A DNA stretch of 5,728 nt, taken from Verrucomicrobiia bacterium (GTDB lineage: Bacteria; Verrucomicrobiota; Verrucomicrobiia; Opitutales; Opitutaceae). Made by a program: the position numbers and the translations under genes. Each line of letters begins with the position of its first letter. Positions within the stretch are counted from its first letter, which is position 1. This document shows positions 1 through 5,728 of this stretch, piece after piece. The DNA is taken from the NCBI GenBank assembly GCA_030424825.1, contig JAUHWE010000332.1, forward strand, positions 1 through 5,728, in the 5' to 3' direction. Under the pieces are notes generated by a model. That model made no database searches. It was not told the origin of the DNA and was given only the letters and a program-made list of their open reading frames with translations.

Positions 1-1005
1 TCCGAATTCTTTGAAAAGAGAATCAAACTCGTCCTTTGGAATTCCGGGACCTTGGTCTTCTACCTTTAGAGTGACTGTGGATTCGTCGCTTTCTAGGAGC
101 AGCCTCACCTCCGTTTCCTGATGTGAGAATTTGACAGCGTTGGATATCAGGTTATCAATGACGCGTGATACGAGTTTTTCGTCAATTTCCGCATCAGTAT
201 CGCTGTTTCGAACTCCCTTGACGAGACGTATGTTTTTGTTGGATGCGTTTGCGGAGTGGAGGGTGATGGCATGGTCAATGAGCTCCTCCAAAGACTGAAT
301 ACTTGGCTCGATTCGCATTTGCCCCGATTCGAACATGGATACGTCCAACAGGTCCTCAACCAAGGTTAGCATGCTTTCAGATGCTTGCACGATAGTGGAA
401 ACAAGTTCCTTCTGGCTTTCGTTCAAAGGACCGAACTTCTCGCTATCCAAGTACTGGGATATGCCTCGGATTGACACGAGGGGGTTGCGAAGGTCGTGAG
501 ACGCGACTCCAAGAAACTTCGTTTTAGACTCGTTTTGAGTATACAGATTTTCAATGCGATTTTTCGCTGCCTGCTCGCGACGGTATTTTTCAATATGATG
601 CTCCACCCGGCTTACTAGCTCAACTTGCCGAATGGGCTTGATGATATAGTCATCGGCTCCCGCTTCGTATGCCCTGCTCAGGGAGTCCATATTTGATAGT
701 CCCGTCACCATAATCAGGGGAATCTCCTCCAATCTCGGACTTAGATGAAGCCGAGCGCAAAATTCGATGCCGTCCATTTCTGGCATCATGATGTCGCAGA
801 GAATAAGGTCGGGGAGGTTGTCTTCAAGGTACTCTAGCGCATCTTCGCCAGAGGCTGCTCCTTCAAACAGGTAGTTTTCCCGCTCGAGTATCTTCTTCAT
901 GAGATTACGCGAAGTTGTGTCATCGTCAATGACGAGGACGTGCGACAATTTCGTTTCGTTCGAAAGGACTTCGTCTGAAATCACCTGTGGTTGGTTTTCC
1001 GGCAT
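1..1005 (-). CDS. Hybrid response regulator-histidine kinase (REC-HisKA-HATPase), 3' end cut by window edge
   Basis: This is a cytoplasmic two-component signalling protein with an N-terminal receiver domain fused to a kinase core. Reading from ATG at 1005, 335 residues are visible and the frame is still open at the left edge. The receiver domain (about 20-140) has the acidic pocket D27-D29, phosphoacceptor D71 in LILCDIMMPEMDG, T101 and K123 (DDYIIKP). A helical linker (about 136-160) leads to the HisKA domain with H170 in FLGVASHDLRNP. The ATPase domain shows the N box (N285 and N289 in DNLISNAVKFS), the G1 box DQGPGIP at 317-323 and an F box near 331. The G2 box and C-terminus lie outside the window, so an extra C-terminal domain cannot be excluded. 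No transmembrane segment or signal peptide is visible, so the input is probably a phosphotransfer to D71 or a cytoplasmic cue. A weak AAGG lies about 9 nt before the start. The gene is 258 bp downstream of the four-gene block on the same strand, so it probably has its own promoter. Confidence 0.95.
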   Translation of the reverse strand, partial: MPENQPQVISDEVLSNETKLSHVLVIDDDTTSRNLMKKILERENYLFEGAASGEDALEYLEDNLPDLILCDIMMPEMDGIEFCARLHLSPRLEEIPLIMVTGLSNMDSLSRAYEAGADDYIIKPIRQVELVSRVEHHIEKYRREQAAKNRIENLYTQNESKTKFLGVASHDLRNPLVSIRGISQYLDSEKFGPLNESQKELVSTIVQASESMLTLVEDLLDVSMFESGQMRIEPSIQSLEELIDHAITLHSANASNKNIRLVKGVRNSDTDAEIDEKLVSRVIDNLISNAVKFSHQETEVRLLLESDESTVTLKVEDQGPGIPKDEFDSLFKEFG

Positions 1006-1263
1006 GCTGGTGTACCTTAGAGGAATCTATTTACTTGGGTAAGTAGATCGGCGCATCTATGGGCTGGTTTAGTTGCCGCTATCGATTATCTCTTCAAAAC
1101 AAGGCCAGCCGGAGGATTGAGATTGCCTAGAAAAGCGAGTTCGTGTCGCGTGTTCTAAAGGGAGACATCACAGACCACGGGGAATTGTGCCATTGATTGA
1201 CGAACTGTTTACAGCTTTTTAGAGGGAATCTAGGTCAATTGAGAAATAGCGGCCAGATCCGAG
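1006..1263. other. Intergenic gap upstream of the hybrid kinase
   Basis: This gap separates the end of the lipoyl-enzyme gene from the kinase start, both on the minus strand. I see no convincing small ORF and no hairpin plus T-run terminator on the minus strand after the TAA at 1264. Possible promoter pieces for the kinase on the minus strand are a GATAAT hexamer at 1090-1085, without a good -35, and a TTGACC at 1238-1233, with only a poor -10 (TGTAAA, 1213-1208, 19-nt spacer). Neither is strong enough to call. The only clear structure is the inverted repeat listed separately. Confidence 0.5.
1029..1048. repeat. Short inverted repeat before the kinase start codon
   Basis: Two 8-nt arms, ATTTACTT (1029-1036) and AAGTAGAT (1041-1048), flank a GGGT spacer. 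Seven of eight positions are complementary, including a perfect TACTT/AAGTA core. The repeat ends 24 nt upstream of the kinase ATG. It could be an operator for a dimeric regulator or a small hairpin in the kinase mRNA leader. It is short enough to arise by chance, so the function is unproven. Confidence 0.3.
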
Positions 1264-1968
1264 TTACCTTCTCTTATTCCATTCTTCAGACTCGAAACGG
1301 TAAATGAGTTGCTCTTCTTCTGATTCGTCCCAGTCGGGCCATGGCTTAAAATAGGGCGCCGCATCGGATAGCGCCGAAAGGGACTGGATTAAGTCATTGT
1401 AAAAGCGAGTCCAATCAAGATTGGGCAAAGCGGGCTTCCAAATGGAGCCTTGTAGCAGGTAGCCCTTTTTAGAGCGCTTCTGGGCGGCGCCTGCAACTTT
1501 GGTAGGAAGGTTGGTGAGGACGACATCGTATACCTCGGACTTTTCGAAACAAACACTTGGAGCGGAGTTCTCTGGGGAAGCGAAGTTAAGGATGACATCA
1601 GCTCCTTGAGCTTCCATGGAAGATATGATACATTCGTGAATCGCACGGTAACTATCGGAAGGCTGGGAACGGGCTAGGGGATGGCTGGCAGGAATGACCA
1701 ATGCATAGGTCCAGTCCTCGAGATGGTTGACCACTCCACCTCCGGTAGGTCGACGGCAGATTTCCGCTCCGGGAACCGTGATCTCCGACATGGCGTAGTT
1801 GTAAGTTTGGCTCATCCCGAAAGTAAACGCGGGACGGATCCAATCGTAGTGACGAATTCTTAGGGCGTCTTCCTCGGGGTACCGATTGAGCAACAGAAAA
1901 TCGTGGGCCATGTTTTGAGCCGCCGTGTGGCTCGAGTCGGGCAGGATGTGAAGTTCGTGGGAAGTCAT
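1264..1968 (-). CDS. Lipoate-protein ligase A / octanoyltransferase family protein (BPL/LplA/LipB fold)
   Basis: This is a 234-residue cytoplasmic enzyme predicted to attach lipoate or octanoate to lysines of lipoyl domains, as in 2-oxoacid dehydrogenases and GcvH. The family signature CRRPTGGGVVNH lies at about 71-82. The acyl-adenylate/lysine motif KVAGAAQKR starts at K157, and LLQGSI follows at 171-176. The commoner form of this last motif has His where Q173 sits. A Cys-Phe pair (C140, F141) occupies the position where, as I recall, LipM-type octanoyltransferases carry their nucleophilic cysteine. The protein could therefore be a LipM-like transferase rather than an ATP-dependent ligase. 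There is no separate C-terminal accessory domain as in E. coli LplA. I chose ATG at 1968, 13 nt after the stop of the upstream reductase gene. An in-frame TTG at 2022 would overlap that gene and add residues unlike the family. No clear Shine-Dalgarno is present. It is the last gene of the four-gene block. Confidence 0.85.
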   Translation of the reverse strand: MTSHELHILPDSSHTAAQNMAHDFLLLNRYPEEDALRIRHYDWIRPAFTFGMSQTYNYAMSEITVPGAEICRRPTGGGVVNHLEDWTYALVIPASHPLARSQPSDSYRAIHECIISSMEAQGADVILNFASPENSAPSVCFEKSEVYDVVLTNLPTKVAGAAQKRSKKGYLLQGSIWKPALPNLDWTRFYNDLIQSLSALSDAAPYFKPWPDWDESEEEQLIYRFESEEWNKRR

Positions 1969-1981
1969 GAATAAGGTGAAT

Positions 1982-2899
1982 TCAGATGGAATGGTACCAT
2001 GCTCGAAACGGCTTCGGCACAATGAGGGACTCTAGCTGCTCCGTGAAAGATTGAGGACGTGTCTTCAATCGGCCTTCTAAGGGCTGAAGGTCTAGCGAAA
2101 GGTTTTCCTGGCGGTGGGCGTGTGCGGGATGGTCGCCACGAGTAGACGCAGTTATGTATTTCCCTGGGAGCCCAAAATGTTCAAGAATCCGTTTCCCGAT
2201 CTCAAATCGAGAGAGACTGTCTGCCCCCGCCCAGTGAAGTAGGCCTCTAAGGTCGTTACGCTCGCAAAGCTCAACCATGGCGTCGGCAAGGTTGTCGGCG
2301 AGGCAGGGTTGTCGGTACTCGTCGGTAAATAGATCAAGTTTCTTGCCCTGGCTCCATGCCGCAAAAAGGTGTTCGTGCAGGCTCCTGTTTCCGCGTGGAC
2401 TGTTGCCATTGAGGAGAGGTATCCTTATAATAGAAGCGAATTCGGCCGCCATCTCAAGGACCCGCTTTTCCGATTGCGCTTTGTGCGTTGAGTAAACGCT
2501 GCTTGGGTTTGGGACGTCTCCGATACGATAGGGGGCGGAAGCCCCGTCGAATACCTGGTCAGTTGAAATGTGGATATAGCGTGCGAACAAATGGCGGGCA
2601 AGTAATGCCAGCTTTTCCGGAACCAGAACGTTGATGCGTTCACTTGACTCGGGATTAGACTCGCACAAGCCGGGAATGGAGATCGCCGCACAGTTTACAA
2701 TTGCGTCGGGGAACTGCTCCAGAACGAAACGCTCCAGTTCGGGGAGGTCGTTCAAATCAATCGACTTCTGTCGACCCAATCCAACAACCGGTTCCGCGTA
2801 AGTTCCGACGAGACCGACCACTTCGTGCTTTCGTCTTTTTGCGGCCTGGGCGAAAGCGCTTCCGAGCAATCCCGATGCTCCTGTCAGGAGAATTTTCAT
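1982..2899 (-). CDS. RmlD-type SDR: dTDP-4-dehydrorhamnose reductase family protein
   Basis: This is a 305-residue NAD(P)-dependent extended short-chain dehydrogenase, close to the usual RmlD length. The N-terminal nucleotide-binding motif TGASGLLG is at 6-13. VNCAA at 68-72, ISTDQVFDGA at 111-120 and the catalytic YSTHK (Y136, K140) follow the RmlD order, and RQPCLADNLADA (about 196-207) matches the C-terminal substrate region. The usual family form is STDYVFDG, and here the Tyr is Gln (residue 115). By family it would reduce a 4-keto sugar nucleotide, or be a MAT2B-like relative. No rmlA, rmlB or rmlC gene lies in the window, so the substrate is unknown. It begins 9 nt after the SixA stop, with a weak GGATCGG just before the ATG. 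This spacing indicates cotranscription with the genes on either side. Confidence 0.9.
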   Translation of the reverse strand: MKILLTGASGLLGSAFAQAAKRRKHEVVGLVGTYAEPVVGLGRQKSIDLNDLPELERFVLEQFPDAIVNCAAISIPGLCESNPESSERINVLVPEKLALLARHLFARYIHISTDQVFDGASAPYRIGDVPNPSSVYSTHKAQSEKRVLEMAAEFASIIRIPLLNGNSPRGNRSLHEHLFAAWSQGKKLDLFTDEYRQPCLADNLADAMVELCERNDLRGLLHWAGADSLSRFEIGKRILEHFGLPGKYITASTRGDHPAHAHRQENLSLDLQPLEGRLKTRPQSFTEQLESLIVPKPFRAWYHSI

Positions 2900-2908
2900 A
2901 CCGATCCG

Positions 2909-3394
2909 CTATTTGAATAGTTTGTGGCTGATGTGCCAGTTGATCTGCCAGGGAGTGCTTTGGCCTCTGACCTTTAGCCGAGTCAGATTAAGAATCGAAG
3001 CCTTTGGAAAAAGGACACATTCGAATGATTGAGTCCCGGATAGAAGGATCGACGCAAGGGTCGACAGATTTGGCTCGTGGCCGACGATCATTGTGTCCTC
3101 GCTGGACGGGTCGATGAGTTCTGCGACGCGAGTGGGGTTGTCAAACGGAGTAAGTCCAGCGACGGTCTTAAAGGGTGTGGAAAGACCGAGACCTTCGTGG
3201 AGCAAGGTCGCCGTTTCAATGGCGCGGAGGTAGGGGCTGTGCCAAAAGACGGATGGTTCGATAAGCCTTTTTCCTCTCAGCGCCTTTGAAATTCTTTCGA
3301 TCTGCTTTTTCCCTTTCGGGCTGAGGGGACGTTCGTCGTCGGGCCGGAACTCGGAGGCGTGCGCATGTCGAACAAGATAAAGGGACTGTTCCAT
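2909..3394 (-). CDS. sixA: SixA-type phosphohistidine phosphatase (histidine phosphatase superfamily)
   Basis: This is a 161-residue cytoplasmic phosphatase, the same length as E. coli SixA as I recall it. The start MEQSLYLVRHAHASEF carries the RHA signature with nucleophile H10 and R9. RPLSPKGKKQ (22-31) and SPYLRAIETA (53-62, R57) are standard family motifs. The second catalytic histidine is H106 in MIVGHEPNLS. SixA proteins remove phosphate from phosphohistidine in HPt domains or nitrogen-PTS carriers, and some relatives act on small molecules. I chose ATG at 3394 because the RHA motif normally sits about 10 residues from the N-terminus. The reading frame stays open for another 192 nt upstream, inside the oleD-like gene, but that extension looks like an antisense-free shadow of that gene and not like protein. 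The gene starts 14 nt after the oleD-like stop and ends 9 nt before the RmlD-like start. Its physiological target is not shown by the sequence. Confidence 0.9.
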   Translation of the reverse strand: MEQSLYLVRHAHASEFRPDDERPLSPKGKKQIERISKALRGKRLIEPSVFWHSPYLRAIETATLLHEGLGLSTPFKTVAGLTPFDNPTRVAELIDPSSEDTMIVGHEPNLSTLASILLSGTQSFECVLFPKASILNLTRLKVRGQSTPWQINWHISHKLFK

Positions 3395-3408
3395 CAGGTC
3401 TTTTTTCG

Positions 3409-4458
3409 TTAAGCGGATAGGTGGTTTGCCTTCAGAAGCCGGAGCATCCCTTCGTCCATAGAGACGCGGGGATGATAGTCGAGATCCCGTTTCGCGGCCG
3501 AGATATCGAACCAATGGTCTTTGGCGAGTTCCGACGCGACGAATCGGGTCATGGGGGGTTCCCCGTGGATTCTTAGCCCTTTCCAAATGAGCTCCAGCAC
3601 GGCACCCATGTTCCTCGCTTTAGTGAGGCTGATCTTCTTGCTTGCTGCAGAAATGCCATGTCGGTCAAGGAGGCCATTTATCCACTCCCAAAGAAGAATG
3701 GGCTCGTCATTGGTAATAAAATACGCCTTCCCTCCGGGATTATTTTCGGATTTGTCAAGAGCGGCTTCCGCGGAGATGTGGGCATCGACTACGTTGTCGA
3801 TATAGCTCAAGTCGACGCGATTGTTGCCCTCTCCCACGATGCGAAGTTTCCCTTTTCTGCCTCGATCTAAAACCCGGGGGATCAAATTCGGGTCTCTTGG
3901 ACCCCAGATTAGATGAGGGCGAAGGGCCACCGTTTTGAGATTCCCGGGAGGCAGGCCATGAGCGGCCAGCACCGCTTTTTCAGCGATCACTTTTGTCGTA
4001 GGATAAGGGCAAGGAATGCGATCTCCATAGGGTAGCGATTCGTCGGCGCCGGAAATTGCCTCGTTGTTGAATACAACGCTCGGGGTGCTTGTGTAGATGA
4101 GTTTTCTTACCTCAAAGTCACGGCATCCATTGATGATGGATTGAGTCCCAACCACATTGGCGTCATGGAATTCTGAGTACTTTCCCCATACGCCTACTTT
4201 AGCCGCTGTGTGATAAACCGTGTCGGTATCTTGACACGCGCTGCGAACCGAACTCGCGTCGGACAAATCGATATAGCGCATTTCCACTCCCAGGCTCTCC
4301 AGTTCGGGTTGGACCCGCCGGCACAATCCCTTGACGGAACAGCCTTGTTCTAGCAGTCGGCGAATAAGATTGCCGCCCAGAAATCCGCTAGCGCCTGTGA
4401 CAAGTACGCGTCTAGGTCCTAAGGATAGAAAAGCAGGGTCTTTCTCCGCCGATGGCAT
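3409..4458 (-). CDS. oleD: OleD-like 2-alkyl-3-oxoalkanoate reductase / 3-beta-HSD-type SDR
   Basis: This is a 349-residue NAD(P)-dependent extended SDR. The nucleotide-binding motif VLVTGASGFLGG is at 18-29, HTAAKVGVWGKY at 83-94, YTSTPSVVF at 122-130, and the catalytic pair Y152/K156 in PYPTTK. Further motifs are ALRPHLIWGPRDP (178-190), NRVDLSYIDNVVDAH (213-227), LLWEWIN (255-261) and GEPPMTRFVASELAKDHWF (about 299-317). From memory this whole series, especially GVWG, ALRPHLIWGP and the PPMTRF block, is typical of OleD. OleD reduces the 2-alkyl-3-ketoacid made by OleA in long-chain olefin synthesis. Related sterol 4-carboxylate dehydrogenases share the fold, so the exact substrate is uncertain. 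OleA, OleB and OleC are not in the window. ATG at 4458 places the Rossmann motif at a normal distance. A TTG at 4623 in the same frame would run through the divergent gene and adds residues unlike the family. There is no Shine-Dalgarno before the ATG. It is the first gene of the four-gene block. Confidence 0.78.
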   Translation of the reverse strand: MPSAEKDPAFLSLGPRRVLVTGASGFLGGNLIRRLLEQGCSVKGLCRRVQPELESLGVEMRYIDLSDASSVRSACQDTDTVYHTAAKVGVWGKYSEFHDANVVGTQSIINGCRDFEVRKLIYTSTPSVVFNNEAISGADESLPYGDRIPCPYPTTKVIAEKAVLAAHGLPPGNLKTVALRPHLIWGPRDPNLIPRVLDRGRKGKLRIVGEGNNRVDLSYIDNVVDAHISAEAALDKSENNPGGKAYFITNDEPILLWEWINGLLDRHGISAASKKISLTKARNMGAVLELIWKGLRIHGEPPMTRFVASELAKDHWFDISAAKRDLDYHPRVSMDEGMLRLLKANHLSA

Positions 4459-4459
4459 G
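4456..4459. other. Shared CATG: overlapping divergent start codons
   Basis: The palindrome CATG supplies the oleD-like ATG on the minus strand (4458-4456) and an in-frame ATG for the unknown gene on the plus strand (4457-4459). If both are used, the two genes overlap by 2 bp head to head, and each promoter must lie inside the other coding region. A TTGACA on the minus strand (4494-4489) lacks a recognisable -10. The plus-strand gene may instead start at GTG 4475, with AGAGG 5 nt before it, or at ATG 4523, which would leave a gap of 16 or 64 bp. Confidence 0.5.
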
Positions 4460-5233
4460 GGAACAGAGGCTTGCGTGTCGCCGAGTAGTGTCAAGTATCT
4501 GCGGGCATTTACCGAGATCTTGATGGACGAAACTGAGAAAGGCGCTGACAAAAGGCTTATCCAGCAGCTCACGCTGGTTGGCGAGCAGGAAGGTTTGGTG
4601 AAACGTTTTAGCGGTTTTGACAAGTCCCGCCATACCGTGCCGAAATTCGCCAGTGATCGAGCGCAGCAGTTTCTAGCGCGTCTGGCAGAACCAGAGCTAG
4701 TGGAGTGGAGCGAGGAGCTCTTTGCTGCCTACAGGAACGCGATGAACTACCGGAGAAGAGACATTTCCCTGGTGGTTGAAGGAGGAGTCGCCCGGATTGA
4801 AAGCAAGGACTTTGTTTTGGAACGTCGGTATTTGCTCTTTAATGACAGCCCCGATAGCTATCTTGTCGAAACGGAACTCATGAATGCAAGCAGCCTTGAT
4901 TTGTTCGAGCATGAGCCTTTTAATCAAGCAACGGGCTCCTTGTTCGAGCGAATGCGTTGCCTGTTTAAACGGGAGGTTTCAGTGGAGTCCATGGTTGATG
5001 GAATTGAAGACGGTAGCCTGAGCCAGGTAACAGTAGACTACCCGTCTACATGCGAGTATTGTGAAGCCCGGATTGAAGGTCTGGATCCGGTCTTTCGCTT
5101 CGATTCCGCCTCCTTGGAAATCCGATTCCGAAGCTACGGCATGCCCCGCCAAATGATTCAAGCCTATCGGGCGATGGCAGGAGAGCTGGCCTCAGTCGAC
5201 GTTCTGAAGGATGCTCTGTCGCTCGGCTACTAG
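4457..5233 (+). CDS. Unrecognised soluble protein, about 236-258 residues
   Basis: I do not recognise this family. From ATG 4457 the protein has 258 residues, with no signal peptide or membrane segment. Residues about 10-100 look alpha-helical and charged (SSVKYLRAFTEILMDETEK, then VEWSEELFAAYRNAMNY). Residues about 103-145 look beta-rich (ISLVVEGGVARIESKDFVLE). The C-terminal part contains one CxxC pair (C199, C202 in STCEYCEARI) and ends in a likely helical segment. A single CxxC pair is not enough to call a zinc site. The start is uncertain. ATG 4457 shares a CATG with the oleD-like start and has no Shine-Dalgarno, GTG 4475 has AGAGG at good spacing, and ATG 4523 is clear of the oleD start. 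An upstream TTG at 4331 would run through oleD and is unlikely. The long uninterrupted frame and sensible amino-acid mix support a real gene. It is divergent from the oleD block and convergent with the PhoU-domain gene, 24 nt apart. Confidence 0.8.
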   Translation: MGTEACVSPSSVKYLRAFTEILMDETEKGADKRLIQQLTLVGEQEGLVKRFSGFDKSRHTVPKFASDRAQQFLARLAEPELVEWSEELFAAYRNAMNYRRRDISLVVEGGVARIESKDFVLERRYLLFNDSPDSYLVETELMNASSLDLFEHEPFNQATGSLFERMRCLFKREVSVESMVDGIEDGSLSQVTVDYPSTCEYCEARIEGLDPVFRFDSASLEIRFRSYGMPRQMIQAYRAMAGELASVDVLKDALSLGY

Positions 5234-5257
5234 CAAATCGTAGCCTTATCTGGGTGT

Positions 5258-5728
5258 CTAGTGCGTCTCTTTCGGCAAGGCTTGAAGGATGTTCTTCGAG
5301 TGGTTGGCAATGCGTTCGAAGTTATTCACGATTTCAATGTAGATCAGCTCTGAATGGACGTCGGCACTGTTGTTAGTCATACGGTTCACAGAGCGCTTTC
5401 GAAGCTTCCGTCTCTTGTCGTTGATCATGTCCTCGAGATCGATCGCGATTTCCATGTCCGCTGCTGAAACTTTCGACTGTATACGTGTTTGGTAGAAGTC
5501 GATGAAACGTTGCACATTCTCGCCGAACTGGACGATATCGTCTTCGATTTCCTTGTTGATAAAACGGTTTTTCCGGTAGCGCTTCGCGGCCCGATTGGTG
5601 ATCCGGTGACAACAATCGCAAATCTCTTCGAGTTCAGCGATCACCCGGAGGTATCGAGTGGCTTCCTGTCGAGTTTCGTTACTGACATGGTCGGAGGAAC
5701 AGTGGATAAGGAAATCATACAACTCTGA
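5258..5728 (-). CDS. PhoU-like C-terminal domain, probably of a Na+/phosphate cotransporter (NptA/YjbB type); 5' end cut by window edge
   Basis: 156 C-terminal residues are visible and the frame is open at the right edge. The in-frame TTG at 5722 is therefore not evidence of a start. The fragment is all-helical and charged. It has the pattern of PhoU domains attached to Na/Pi cotransporters: VIAELEEICDCCHRI early, then LEDMINDKRRKLRKR, then YIEIVNNFERIANHSKNI near the end. Canonical PhoU metal sites often read ERIGDH-N. Here the second site is ERIANH, so the aspartate is replaced. In full-length relatives the N-terminal part would be a membrane transporter for sodium and phosphate, but that part is not seen. 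A free-standing PhoU-like protein remains possible. It ends 24 nt from the convergent unknown gene, and no clear hairpin terminator lies in that gap. Confidence 0.8.
   Translation of the reverse strand, partial: SELYDFLIHCSSDHVSNETRQEATRYLRVIAELEEICDCCHRITNRAAKRYRKNRFINKEIEDDIVQFGENVQRFIDFYQTRIQSKVSAADMEIAIDLEDMINDKRRKLRKRSVNRMTNNSADVHSELIYIEIVNNFERIANHSKNILQALPKETH

Noticed and set aside
147..359. Small ORFs inside the hybrid kinase, lipoyl-enzyme and reductase genes on either strand
   Set aside because: They overlap genes with clear domain motifs and show no motifs or sensible starts of their own.
1203..1220. CTGTTTACAG followed by a T-run as a terminator
   Set aside because: The stem is only 4 bp with a 2-nt loop, and the T-run faces the plus strand, where no gene ends.
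3395..3586. Upstream extension of the SixA frame inside the oleD-like gene
   Set aside because: The RHA motif should be near the N-terminus, and ATG 3394 gives exactly that with a typical SixA length. The extension is Arg/Pro-rich and reads like an out-of-frame shadow of oleD.
4331..4456. TTG start at 4331 for the plus-strand gene
   Set aside because: It would lie wholly within the oleD-like 5' coding region, and the residues are Arg/Pro-rich shadow sequence. Starts at 4457, 4475 or 4523 are more likely.
4466..4494. TTGACA on the minus strand as an oleD promoter
   Set aside because: The -35 hexamer is perfect, but at 17-nt spacing the -10 position reads AGCCTC, which does not resemble TATAAT. 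It may be chance.
4459..4623. Upstream extension of the oleD-like frame to TTG 4623
   Set aside because: The added 55 residues lie antisense to the plus-strand gene, are Ser/Lys-rich and precede the Rossmann motif by far more than is normal for the family. ATG 4458 is the better start.
5234..5257. Bidirectional terminator between the convergent genes
   Set aside because: The 24-nt gap has no stem longer than about 4 bp (CTAC/GTAG) and no T-run.

Overview
This 5.7 kb window holds ordinary bacterial chromosomal sequence. It is densely coded, at roughly 50% GC by eye, with no rRNA, tRNA, CRISPR array or mobile element that I can see. Start codons have weak or absent Shine-Dalgarno sequences. 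That feature, together with an OleD-like reductase and a Na/Pi-cotransporter-type PhoU domain, would suit a Verrucomicrobiota (Opitutales-like) or similar aquatic bacterium. This taxonomic guess is an inference with low confidence.

Layout from left to right. Positions 1-1005 (minus strand, cut by the left edge) encode a soluble response regulator-histidine kinase hybrid. A 258-bp gap follows, with a short inverted repeat near the kinase start. Positions 1264-4458 (minus strand) form a tight four-gene block, transcribed right to left: an OleD/3-beta-HSD-type reductase, a SixA-type phosphohistidine phosphatase of 161 residues, an RmlD-type sugar-nucleotide reductase, and a lipoate ligase/octanoyltransferase-family protein. 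The gaps between these genes are 14, 9 and 13 nt, so they very likely form one operon. Positions 4457-5233 (plus strand) carry an unrecognised protein of about 250 residues, divergent from the operon. Its first ATG and the oleD ATG share a single CATG. Positions 5258-5728 (minus strand, cut by the right edge) encode the C-terminal PhoU-like domain of what is probably a Na+/phosphate cotransporter.

The four-gene block does not form a known single pathway. OleD normally acts with OleA, OleB and OleC in long-chain olefin synthesis, and none of these is in the window. RmlD normally works with RmlABC, also absent. The SixA gene lies between the two dehydrogenases, and a histidine kinase gene lies downstream, so a regulatory link is conceivable but unproven. 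The most unusual structural point is the head-to-head start-codon overlap at 4456-4459, which forces any promoter for the operon to lie inside the divergent gene. I see no convincing evidence of a wholly new system. The best leads are the unknown divergent gene, the orphan OleD operon, and the LipM-like cysteine in the lipoyl enzyme.
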